Source: Agitococcus sp.
GTDB taxonomy: Bacteria > Pseudomonadota > Gammaproteobacteria > Pseudomonadales > Moraxellaceae
Length of the DNA: 64,000 nucleotides
Direction of reading: 5' to 3'
NCBI GenBank assembly: GCA_030646715.1
Contig: JAUSLJ010000046.1
Span: 62,001 to 126,000, forward strand
A model generated the notes under the pieces. That model was not told where the DNA came from and did not search any database. It saw only the letters and a list, made by a program, of their open reading frames with translations. The stretch's first letter is position 1. Every line of letters begins with the position of its first letter. Made by a program: the position numbers and the translations under genes. Shown here piece by piece: positions 7,944 to 16,800 of this stretch.

Positions 7944-9410
7944 ATGATGGATAACCATATTTACAGCAGTGAGCAAGTGCGCCAAATAGAAAAAAAAGTA
8001 TTTGCCAAAAATATTGTCAATAGCAATGACTTGATGAGTCGAGCAGGACAGGCATCGTTTGACGTATTGCAACAGCAATGGCCGAATGCCAAACGTCTAG
8101 TGGTGATGTGTGGCAGTGGTAATAATGGTGGCGATGGTTACGTTATTGCTTATTTAGCTCAACAAGCAAATTATCAGGTGCAGGTTTTTTGTAGTGCGCC
8201 GCCAAAAACAGTTGATGCACAATTCATGTATCAACAAGCCAAGTCTGCTGGCGTTGCTATTGAGGCGTGGCAAGGGCAGGAGTTATTAGAGGCGGATGTC
8301 ATTGTCGATGCCCTGTTAGGTATTGGTTTGAATGCGCCTGTGACGGGCGTGCTGGCCGAAATGATGACGACTATTAACGCCCATGATATCCCTGTGATGG
8401 CGATAGATATGCCTTCAGGCGTTGCCGCTGATACGGGCGCAGTGTGTGGTGTTGCCGTAAATGCGGAATTAACGGTATGTTTTATTGCCTACAAATTAGG
8501 TTTATTTACAGGTGAGGGAAAGTCTTATGCAGGTCAAGTGCTGTTAAAACATTTGTTGCAATTAACCCCCGATTTTTATCCTAAATGTCCGATGGCTTAT
8601 CGTTTGGATAAAGCAGAACTACGCTTGCCAAAACGCGCTCGCCATAGTCATAAAGGCGATTTTGGTCATGTATTAGTCATCGGTGGCGATGAGGGCATGG
8701 GCGGCGCGGTGATGATGGCAGCGGAGGCGGCATTACGTTCGGGTGCAGGTAAAGTGACGGTAGCGACGCATCCTCATCATATCGGTGCATTGTTGGCGCG
8801 TTGTCCTGAAGTGATGGTGCGTGGTATTCAACACGCCGAGCAATTACAACCGTTAATAGAATTAGCGACAGTGATTGTCATTGGTATGGGTTTAGGTCGG
8901 CAAGCATGGGGACAGCGTTTATGGTTAGCCATTCAAGATATTGATAAACCGATGATTGTTGATGCCGATGCTTTATATTGGTTAGCTCAACAACCTGTAC
9001 GGAGAAATAATTGGATATTAACGCCTCATAGTGGCGAAGCAGGACGATTATTGGCGTGTGACTATTCGCAAATAGATAACAATCGTTTTCAAGCAGTACA
9101 GCAGTTAGCTGAAAAGTATGGTGGTGTAGCTTTGCTGAAAGGCGCAGGCTCATTAATTGCTGATGACTACGCAGTCAATTTATGTCCTTACGGTAATGCA
9201 GGCATGGCGACAGCGGGTATGGGTGATACCTTGGCAGGTATTATCGCGGGTTTAGTGTCACAATTTGGCTTAAATTTAGGTGTGGTTTCACAAGCAGTCA
9301 CGATTCATGCTTTAGCGGGCGATAAAGCGGCAGAGGCAGGTGAACGTGGGTTAATCGCTACCGATTTATTAGTGCCGTTGCGGGCTTTGTTGAATCAACC
9401 CTCTCTCTAA
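7944..9410 (+). CDS. nnr: Bifunctional NAD(P)HX epimerase / ADP-dependent NAD(P)HX dehydratase
   Basis: 488 residues. The N-terminal half (about 1-215) is the YjeF_N epimerase with GSGNNGGDGYVIAY, DALLGIGLNAPV and AIDMPSGVAADTG. The C-terminal half (about 225-485) is the ribokinase-like dehydratase with HKGDFGHVLVIGGDEGMGGA, SGAGKVTVATHP, ILTPHSGEAGRLL and the ATP-site motif GNAGMATAGMGDTLAGII. The enzyme repairs hydrated NADH and NADPH. Two adjacent ATG codons (7944, 7947) are equally possible starts. In many relatives tsaE follows; here a DUF2797 gene follows after 12 bp. Confidence 0.96.
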   Translation: MMDNHIYSSEQVRQIEKKVFAKNIVNSNDLMSRAGQASFDVLQQQWPNAKRLVVMCGSGNNGGDGYVIAYLAQQANYQVQVFCSAPPKTVDAQFMYQQAKSAGVAIEAWQGQELLEADVIVDALLGIGLNAPVTGVLAEMMTTINAHDIPVMAIDMPSGVAADTGAVCGVAVNAELTVCFIAYKLGLFTGEGKSYAGQVLLKHLLQLTPDFYPKCPMAYRLDKAELRLPKRARHSHKGDFGHVLVIGGDEGMGGAVMMAAEAALRSGAGKVTVATHPHHIGALLARCPEVMVRGIQHAEQLQPLIELATVIVIGMGLGRQAWGQRLWLAIQDIDKPMIVDADALYWLAQQPVRRNNWILTPHSGEAGRLLACDYSQIDNNRFQAVQQLAEKYGGVALLKGAGSLIADDYAVNLCPYGNAGMATAGMGDTLAGIIAGLVSQFGLNLGVVSQAVTIHALAGDKAAEAGERGLIATDLLVPLRALLNQPSL

Positions 9411-9422
9411 TATAAGGTTTTA

Positions 9423-10274
9423 ATGACGATGTTTTATCAAGGTGTTTTACGAAAAATGCGCACTCAGGTTGTTGAGCAAAGCAATCAAGGTGGCGCGCCT
9501 GTCTATTATGAATTACCGATTGGTTCATTAACATTGCCCATCAATAATTATTTGGGTCAAGATATTCGCCTACACTATACAGGCCGTATTTTTTGTTTAA
9601 ATTGCGGCAAAAAAACCACTAAATCGTTTAGTCAGGGTTATTGTTATAACTGTTTTCGCAGTTCTGCTTCTGCCGATATGTGCATTATGAAGCCTGAAAC
9701 TTGCCATTATCATTTAGGCACTTGTCGTGAACCTGAGTGGGGTGAAGAACATTGTTTTCGGCCACATATTATTTATTTAGCCAATTCATCGGGCGTAAAA
9801 GTTGGCATTACTCGTCAAACACAAATTCCTACCCGTTGGTTAGACCAAGGTGCGCGCCAAGCTTTGCCTATTTTTGAAGTTGCTAGCCGTTATTTGTCAG
9901 GTTTAATCGAAGTCACCTTAGCGCAACATATTGCGGATAAAACCCAATGGCAACGCTTATTAAAATCGGATGCCGAGTCGCAAGATCTTGCTTTTATTCG
10001 TGATGAATTATTAACCTTATGCGCTAAAGAGTTAGCAGTGTTGGCTGAAAAATTCCCTCAAGAAATGAAAGTTTTAAAAGGTGAGGTTTGGGAATTTAAT
10101 TTTCCTGTACAGCAATATCCCAGCAAAATAAAAGCCTTGAATTTTGATACTGCTCCTGTCGTCACAGGTAAATTAATCGGTATAAAAGGTCAGTATTTGA
10201 TTTTAGATACAGGTGTGTTAAATATTCGTAAATTCGGTGGTTATGAAATTACTTTCGGAGAGCAAAATGTCTAA
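9423..10274 (+). CDS. DUF2797 zinc-binding protein
   Basis: 283 residues. The N-terminal half has a Cys cluster typical of DUF2797: CLNCGKKTTKSFSQGYCYNC (CxxC-x13-CxxC), followed by CIMKPETCHYHLGTCREPEW and an EEHCFRPH element. The second half starts with HIIYLANSSGVKVGITRQTQ, which resembles a GIY-YIG-like start, and TRWLDQGARQALPI. The family is widespread, with no experimental role known to me. Its stop lies inside the start region of pepN (8-bp overlap), a pairing also seen in Pseudomonas relatives, so the two are translationally coupled. Confidence 0.85.
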   Translation: MTMFYQGVLRKMRTQVVEQSNQGGAPVYYELPIGSLTLPINNYLGQDIRLHYTGRIFCLNCGKKTTKSFSQGYCYNCFRSSASADMCIMKPETCHYHLGTCREPEWGEEHCFRPHIIYLANSSGVKVGITRQTQIPTRWLDQGARQALPIFEVASRYLSGLIEVTLAQHIADKTQWQRLLKSDAESQDLAFIRDELLTLCAKELAVLAEKFPQEMKVLKGEVWEFNFPVQQYPSKIKALNFDTAPVVTGKLIGIKGQYLILDTGVLNIRKFGGYEITFGEQNV

Positions 10275-12906
10275 TCCTAAAACTATTTATTTAAACGATT
10301 ATCAAGCCCCTTTATTTGTTATTCAACACGTTGCCTTAAATGTTGATATTTTTAGCGATTATACTTTGGTGAGTTCAGCATTAAGGATTCAGCCTCAAAG
10401 TCAAGGTGAAGCCTTAGTATTACACGGCGTTGATTTAGTACTTGTTGAGTTGACTATTAATGGCGTGGCTTTGCAAGCAGCGGAATATCAAGTCAACGGT
10501 GAAGAATTAACAATTGCCACAGTGCCTAGCGATAATTTTGTTTTGAATAGTGTCGTCAAAATATATCCGCATAAAAACTTTGCTTTAGAAGGCTTATATT
10601 TATCGAAAGGTATGTATTGCACGCAATGCGAACCTGAAGGTTTTAGAAAAATTACTTATTATTTAGACCGTCCCGATGTTTTATCGTTATTTACCACCAC
10701 GATTACTGCCGATAAACAGCAATATCCGACTTTATTAGCTAACGGTAATTTAATTGCTCAAGGCAATGCGGGTGAAGGCCGTCATTTTGCGACTTGGGAA
10801 GACCCATTCAAAAAACCGAGTTATTTATTTGCCATGGTAGCAGGCGGTTTGGCGTGTTTGGCAGATACCTTTACCACGATGTCAGGCCGTGAAGTGGCAT
10901 TAAAAATTTATGTCGAAGAGCATGATTTACGCCAATGTCGCCATGCGATGGAGTCCTTAAAAGCGTCAATGCGTTGGGATGAGAAAAAATATGGCCGCGA
11001 ATATGATTTAGATATTTTTATGATTGTCGCCGTTAGCCATTTCAATATGGGCGCGATGGAAAACAAAGGTTTAAATATTTTTAATACCTCTTGTGTGTTA
11101 GCGCATCCCGAAACGACAACAGATTTAGGTTTTCAGCGGGTGGAGTCGGTGGTTGCCCATGAGTATTTCCATAATTGGAGCGGTAATCGTGTTACTTGCC
11201 GTGATTGGTTTCAATTAAGTCTAAAAGAAGGTTTTACAGTTTTTCGTGACCAACAGTTTTCGGCAGACCAATTATCTGCCAGCGTCCAGCGTATTGAAGA
11301 TGTCACTATGCTGCGTAATGCTCAATTCGCCGAAGATGCAGGGCCTTTAGCGCATCCCGTTCGTCCCGAGTCGTTTATTGAAATCAATAATTTTTATAAC
11401 GCCACCGTCTATGAAAAAGGCGCGGAAATCGTCGGTATGTTGCATACGGTTTTAGGTGAAGATGGTTTTAGGAAAGGCACAGATTTATATTTTAGCCGTT
11501 TTGATGGTCAAGCCGTAACAGTAGAAGATTTTGTCCAGTCTTTAGCCGAAGCCAATAACACCGATTTAACGCCCTTTATGCAATGGTATCGCCAACCGTG
11601 TACGCCTGTATTAACGGTGACGGGGGAATATCATCCCGAATTACAACATTATGTGTTAACGGTCAGCCAACACACGCCCACAAAGCAAGGCTATCCCGAA
11701 CCGCAAACCTTGCCCATTCCCGTTAAATTAGCGTTGTTTGATGAGCAAGGGCAGGCTGTCGCTTTGCAATTATTAGGTGAGAAGATTGAAAATCCAATCA
11801 CTGAACGTGTATTTATTGCTGATGCCATACAACAAACATGGACATTTACGGGCATTAATAGCTCGGTGATTCCGTCATTGTTGCGCGATTTTTCTGCCCC
11901 TGTGATTTTGAATTATCAAACTACCGACCAAGAACTATTGTTTTTAATGCAGCATGATAACAATGGTTTTAACCGCTGGTTGTCGGCACAAACTTTGTTT
12001 GAGCGGATGTTATTAGCGATGATAAATAACTCGAATAAAATGCTAGAAGTAATTGATTTTCAAGGTTTATTAATGGCATTGCAAGGATTTTTACCGCAAT
12101 TAGCCAAACAAGATCCTGCATTGGCGGCTAAGTTATTAAGCTTACCGAGTGAAAATTATCTCGCCGAAAAAACGCCAGTCATTAACCCTAGTGTTATTCA
12201 TCAAGCAAGATTGACCTTACAACAAGCCATTGCTCAAGCGTTAAATGGCTTTTTTGCCGAGCAATACGCCCACAATCAAAGCGATAGCGGTGACTATGTT
12301 TATAACAGTGCCGCCATTGCTGCCCGTGCGTGGCGTGAGCTGTGTTTACATTATTTATTGGTGGCGGTGGACAATCAGACCGCGCAAGCATTGGCTGCAC
12401 AACAGTATCAATCCGCGCAACACATGACCGATAGATTAGTGGCGTTACGCGGTTTAGTGTCTAGTGGCGCAGAACAAGCAACAGCTTGCCTTGCTGATTT
12501 CTACCGACGTTTTACTCAAGAGGCTTTAGTGATTGATAGCTGGTTTGCCGTGCAAGCGACGAACTCAAAAGCAACAATCGACGATATTCTTGCGTTGACG
12601 CAACATGAAGCATTTACCTTAACCAATCCGAATCGCTTACGTTCGGTATTAGCGCAGTTTGCGAATGCCAATCCCGTGCAGTTTCATGGTGCTGATGGCT
12701 CAGGTTATCGCTTTGTGGCCGAAAAAATTGCCGAGTTAGATGCCATCAATCCACAAATTGCTTCCCGTTTATTAGGTGCATTTAGCAAGTGGAAACGGCT
12801 AGAAAGTGGTAGGCAACAGCAAGCGTTGGCAGCTTTGCAACAATTAAGCGCGCAAAAGTTATCAAATGATACTTACGAAACCTTAAATCGCTTATTGACG
12901 AGTTGA
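10267..12906 (+). CDS. pepN: Aminopeptidase N (M1 family)
   Basis: About 879 residues from ATG 10267, which has a good ribosome site (TCGGAGAG) and begins MSNPKTIYLNDYQAP as in gammaproteobacterial PepN. An upstream in-frame start at 10237 lies inside the DUF2797 gene and is less likely. The exopeptidase motif GAMENKG and the zinc motif HEYFHNWSGNRVTCRDWFQL with a downstream Glu (LKEGFTVFRD) are intact. It is a cytosolic zinc aminopeptidase that trims peptides. The last 40 bp, including the stop codon, are repeated exactly at 13651-13690, after a toxin-antitoxin module. Confidence 0.97.
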   Translation: MSNPKTIYLNDYQAPLFVIQHVALNVDIFSDYTLVSSALRIQPQSQGEALVLHGVDLVLVELTINGVALQAAEYQVNGEELTIATVPSDNFVLNSVVKIYPHKNFALEGLYLSKGMYCTQCEPEGFRKITYYLDRPDVLSLFTTTITADKQQYPTLLANGNLIAQGNAGEGRHFATWEDPFKKPSYLFAMVAGGLACLADTFTTMSGREVALKIYVEEHDLRQCRHAMESLKASMRWDEKKYGREYDLDIFMIVAVSHFNMGAMENKGLNIFNTSCVLAHPETTTDLGFQRVESVVAHEYFHNWSGNRVTCRDWFQLSLKEGFTVFRDQQFSADQLSASVQRIEDVTMLRNAQFAEDAGPLAHPVRPESFIEINNFYNATVYEKGAEIVGMLHTVLGEDGFRKGTDLYFSRFDGQAVTVEDFVQSLAEANNTDLTPFMQWYRQPCTPVLTVTGEYHPELQHYVLTVSQHTPTKQGYPEPQTLPIPVKLALFDEQGQAVALQLLGEKIENPITERVFIADAIQQTWTFTGINSSVIPSLLRDFSAPVILNYQTTDQELLFLMQHDNNGFNRWLSAQTLFERMLLAMINNSNKMLEVIDFQGLLMALQGFLPQLAKQDPALAAKLLSLPSENYLAEKTPVINPSVIHQARLTLQQAIAQALNGFFAEQYAHNQSDSGDYVYNSAAIAARAWRELCLHYLLVAVDNQTAQALAAQQYQSAQHMTDRLVALRGLVSSGAEQATACLADFYRRFTQEALVIDSWFAVQATNSKATIDDILALTQHEAFTLTNPNRLRSVLAQFANANPVQFHGADGSGYRFVAEKIAELDAINPQIASRLLGAFSKWKRLESGRQQQALAALQQLSAQKLSNDTYETLNRLLTS
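12867..12906 (+). repeat. 40-bp direct repeat, copy 1 (pepN 3' end)
   Basis: Starts TGATACTTACGAAACC and ends TTGACGAGTTGA. It encodes the last 12 residues and stop of PepN. Identical over 40 bp to 13651-13690; flanking bases differ at both sides. Confidence 0.95.
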
Positions 12907-12927
12907 GAGAATAAAGGAGTGGCACAC

Positions 12928-13173
12928 ATGAGTATTACACAAACTCTTCAAGCACATATTCAGGCATTACCTGCGGTTTTTCAATCTGAGGTGCTTGATT
13001 TTGTTGAGTATTTAGAAAAAAAGTATGGTATAGGATTGGCTGAAAAAAAAGCAGATAATGCACAAACGGATGCGTTTATTGCCCGTATGGCGCACAGTTT
13101 GGGTGATGATTTTCCTGATGATGTTAACGATTTGGATTTAGGGGAAGATAGCGCAAAGGATGCCATAGAATGA
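12928..13173 (+). CDS. VapB-like antitoxin (DUF2281 type)
   Basis: About 81 residues from the ATG at 12928, which follows AAGGAG with 8-nt spacing; a GTG at 12919 is in frame but lies inside that ribosome site. The N-terminal helix pair (LQAHIQALPAVFQSEVLDFVEYLEKKYG) is the DUF2281 pattern of antitoxins paired with PIN toxins. The C-terminal tail is very acidic (DDFPDDVNDLDLGED), as expected for a flexible toxin-neutralising arm. The stop overlaps the toxin ATG by ATGA. The gene lies between the 40-bp repeats of the pepN end, so it was probably acquired. Confidence 0.8.
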   Translation: MSITQTLQAHIQALPAVFQSEVLDFVEYLEKKYGIGLAEKKADNAQTDAFIARMAHSLGDDFPDDVNDLDLGEDSAKDAIE

Positions 13174-13572
13174 GTGGCTATTTGCTAGATACAAATGCTT
13201 GCATTGCGATATTAAAAGGCAATTCGACCATGTTGGCTAATTTGCGTCGTGTAGGAGTGCGTCAGTTATATTTATGTGCGCCTGTTTAAGGCTGAACTAT
13301 GGTTTGGGGCGTGTAAAAGTGCCAAAATCGTTGAAAATAAAGAAAAATTAGACGTGTTTTTTGATGGATTGCCTAGTTTGTCTTTAGACGATAAGGTGAT
13401 TAAAACATTGGGCGAATTGCGTATGAGTTTGTTTGCTAAAGGAACGCCAATTGGCCCGTATGATATGCAAATTGCGGCAATTGCGTTGAGTTATGGTTTG
13501 ACGGTGGTGACGCATAATGTCCGCGAGTTTGAGCGTGTGCCTGATTTGGTGGTAGAGGATTGGCTGGTTTGA
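13170..13572 (+). pseudogene. VapC-like PIN-domain toxin, frameshifted
   Basis: The 5' part (from ATG 13170) reads MSGYLLDTNACIAILKGN, with the first PIN Asp in LDTN, and stops at 13287-13289 right after LCAPV. The rest of the PIN domain continues one base on (KAELWFGACKSAK, GTPIGPYDMQIAAIAL, TVVTHNVREFERVPDL, EDWLV) to a stop at 13572. Removing one T from the TTT at 13285-13287 restores a single frame of about 133 residues with the acidic residues in place. So this is a VapC ribonuclease homologue broken by a one-base insertion, or a sequencing error. As written it would not make active toxin. A GTG at 13276 could open the second part, but without the first catalytic Asp. Confidence 0.85.
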
Positions 13573-13614
13573 TAAGGGTGGATTAATCTGTCCACTATCA
13601 AATGTGCCACAAAA

Positions 13615-13642
13615 ATTATCATAAGCAATTTCGTGTGATAAT
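13615..13642. terminator. Possible terminator hairpin after the vapBC module
   Basis: ATTATCA (13615-13621) pairs with TGATAAT (13636-13642) across a 14-nt loop, after the VapC-like stop and before the repeat copy. Short stem without a T-tract; tentative. Confidence 0.3.
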
Positions 13643-13650
13643 CTCAGGGT

Positions 13651-13690
13651 TGATACTTACGAAACCTTAAATCGCTTATTGACGAGTTGA
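13651..13690 (+). repeat. 40-bp direct repeat, copy 2 (pepN 3'-end duplicate)
   Basis: Exact copy of 12867-12906 with no open pepN frame around it. It marks the right border of the vapBC-like insert. The next 130 bp up to the gdhB ribosome site hold no gene that I can see and probably represent the original pepN downstream sequence. Confidence 0.95.
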
Positions 13691-13822
13691 TGTAATTTGC
13701 ACAGTATCAGCAAGGGCAGATTGAAGAATTTGTCCCTTAGTGCTAAATGCAGCTACGCGATAAAACGACAACACAAAAAATACTCAAAATCCTAAAATAA
13801 TAGACAGCACAAGGAGTTAACA

Positions 13823-16800
13823 ATGTTATCAGCGACTGAAACATGGTCTCAACAAACCCGACAAAATTGTTTGGACGTTTGTGCTGCTCACGATAATCCT
13901 ATTTTTAATAATTTTTCTGAGCGTGCCTTAAAAGCTCTGATGGCTGATGAGTTGCGTCGATACACACCGCATTCTTTGGCGGCCTGTTTATGGGATTTTT
14001 GGCAATTTGTGGTTGATAGTCGGCAAGAAGTTAACTTGCGAATTATTAATCCCGAACCTGCAAAATCAGGTTGGCGTGCTGAAGGCACGGTGATTGAGTT
14101 ATATAGCGGTGAATTACCGTTTTTGCTCAATACCTTGCGTATTGCCTTGCAGCGTGGCGGTTACGATATTCAAGTATTAATGGATTTGAATATTCCCTTG
14201 CGGCGCAATCGTTATTTTCAAATTATTGCGTTGCCCACGACGGCTCATGCCAATGTCGAGGAATATCGAACGCTAGTACATATTGAATTGTCAGACTTTT
14301 ATCAAGGTGAAGAATTACAAGCCTTAGAAACCTGTATTTATGATGCCATAGGTATGTTAAAGCAGGTGGTGACTGTTTTTCCGCGTATGCAAACTTTAGT
14401 GCGTGAAGCGGCACAAACCCTGATTGAAAAAATGCCTAAAGAAGGGGATGCCGCTGTTGTCAGAATGGAAGGTCATGCTTTTTTACAATGGTTAATGCGG
14501 GGGCACTTCACCTTTTTATCGGTGATGCACCGTAATTTAAAAGGTGAAACGGAAGTGTCAGGCTTAGGTGCTTGGCCAAATGTCCATGTCGATTGGTTGG
14601 ATGATATTAGCTTTGAAGCTAACGATTGCCGCTTACAATTTGGCAAGTCCTTAACGCGTTCACCGATTCATCACGACCGTTATGCCGATGTCATTATTGT
14701 CCCTATGCCTGATGGCAAAAGTGAATACCGCTTTTTGGGCTTATATACCAGTCGTGTTAATCAACATGATCCGATGACCATGCCTGTGTTACGGCATAAA
14801 ATTACCACCGTCGATATTTTTTCGGGCTTACGCAAAATAAGTCATGACGGCCGTAACTTTGACCGTATGCTAAGAACCCATCCCCGTGATGAATTATTAT
14901 TAGCCACCGACCAAGATTTATTGTCGGCATTTTTGCCGATGGTCAAACAAAAGTATGGCAATGAATTGCGCTTTGTTTGGCGCGTTGACCCGTGGCAACG
15001 TTTTGTCTCCGTCTTTATTTATATGCCGAAGCCTTTGTATAACGAGACATTCGTCAGTCGTACAGGTGAGTTTTTACAAGCCCGTTTTAATGCCAGCGAT
15101 GTTGTGATGACGGCTTTCGTTTCTGAGCATCGTTGGATTCGTTTACACGGCTTATTGGTGTTTGAAGAAAAAAATCCCCCGCGTATCAATATTGAAGAAA
15201 CGGAGTCCGTACTCAAGCGTTTGGCGCGGACATGGGAAGATGAGTTGTTGGCGTTGCTAATGACCAAATATCAAGCGGTGCTGGCGAATCAGTTATATCG
15301 TCGTTATCAGCATGTTTTCCCCAGTACCTATAAAGATAATTATCGTCCGCAAGATGCTGTCAGCGACATTTCTTTATTAGAAACGCTACGTCAAGATGCC
15401 CCTTTAGCGGTTGAAGTGTTACCCACCGAAGGCCGTTCGGCACGCTTTAAATTGTTGCAGTGGAATCAGCAGTTATCATTGTCACGCGTGATGCCGATTC
15501 TCGAAAGTTTTGGCTTAAAAGTCTTGCAAGAACAAGCTTTTGCCTTGTTACATGAAGATAATTGTTTATGGCTACACGACTTCCGTACCGAGTTACCTGA
15601 TGGCTTGGCAAAAGAAACGTTTGCTCAATCATTAGCTTATGTTCGTGAAGGGATGCAGGTATTGTGGCAGGGCGGTATTGAAGCGGATGTCTTTAATCGT
15701 TTAGTCACGATTTTGCCCTGTCGGTGGCGCGAGGCGCATATTTTTAGGGTGTTGTCGGCGTATTTAAAGCAAGCTTCTTTTCCCTTATCACCAATTGCGC
15801 AAGCAGAAGCATTAACCCACAACCCAACGATAGGCCGTAGTTTATTAGAGTTATTCCAAGCGCGTTTTGACCCGAGTGTCACGACTGACCGCCAAGAGCG
15901 CCAATCATCCATTTTAAAACGCCTTGAAATCGCACTTGATAAAGTACAGTCGATGGCTGATGAGCGCGTTTTACGCGAATTTATGACCTTGATTTTGGCC
16001 ATTGTTCGTACCAATTTTTATATGCCCACAGCAATTGCTGCCCAACGTGTGGCCTTTAAATTTGATTCTGGCGCATTAAGAATTTTGCCAGACCCTAAAC
16101 CGTGGCGTGAAATTTTTGTCTATAGTCCTGATGTCATGGGGCTACATTTACGTTTTGGGCAAGTTGCAAGAGGCGGCATTCGTTGGTCTGATCGCCCAGA
16201 AGACTTTAGAACGGAAGTGTTAGGTTTGGTGAAATCTCAGCAAGTCAAAAATGCCGTTATTGTCCCTGTGGGTGCCAAAGGCGCATTTATTGTGCGAACT
16301 GTTTATGGCGATAAACATGAAATAGGGATTAACGCCTATCAAGAGTTTTTACGCGGCTTATTAGATGTCACCGATAATCGGCAAAAAGATAAAATCATTG
16401 CCCCTAAACAAGTCGTTTGCCACGACCAAGAAGACTCTTATCTCGTCGTTGCCGCCGATAAAGGCACGGCCAGTTTTTCGGATACGGCAAATGCTGTTGC
16501 CGCTGAATATCAATTTTGGTTAGGGGATGCTTTTGCTTCAGGCGGCAGCAATGGTTATGACCACAAAAAAATGGGCATTACCGCGCGTGGGGCTTTTGTC
16601 TCTTTAGTCCATTTGGCGCGTGAGTGTGGTTTTAACCCCAACACCACGCCGTTTACGATGGTCGGTATTGGTGATATGTCGGGCGATGTTTTTGGTAATG
16701 GGTTGTTGCAAAGCCACCACACCAAACTGGTCGCTGCTTTTAACCACAGTCATATTTTTATCGACCCTACACCTCATGCCGCCCTTAGTTTTAATGAACG

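Noticed and set aside
13281-13290. Programmed +1 frameshift in vapC
   Set aside because: CCT-GTT-TAA is not the RF2-type CTT-TGA site and there is no stimulatory signal; a plain indel is simpler. Kept only as a minor alternative.
13276-13572. Separate 98-residue protein from GTG 13276
   Set aside because: It is the second part of the VapC-like PIN domain; removing one T joins it to the ATG at 13170. No independent ribosome site.
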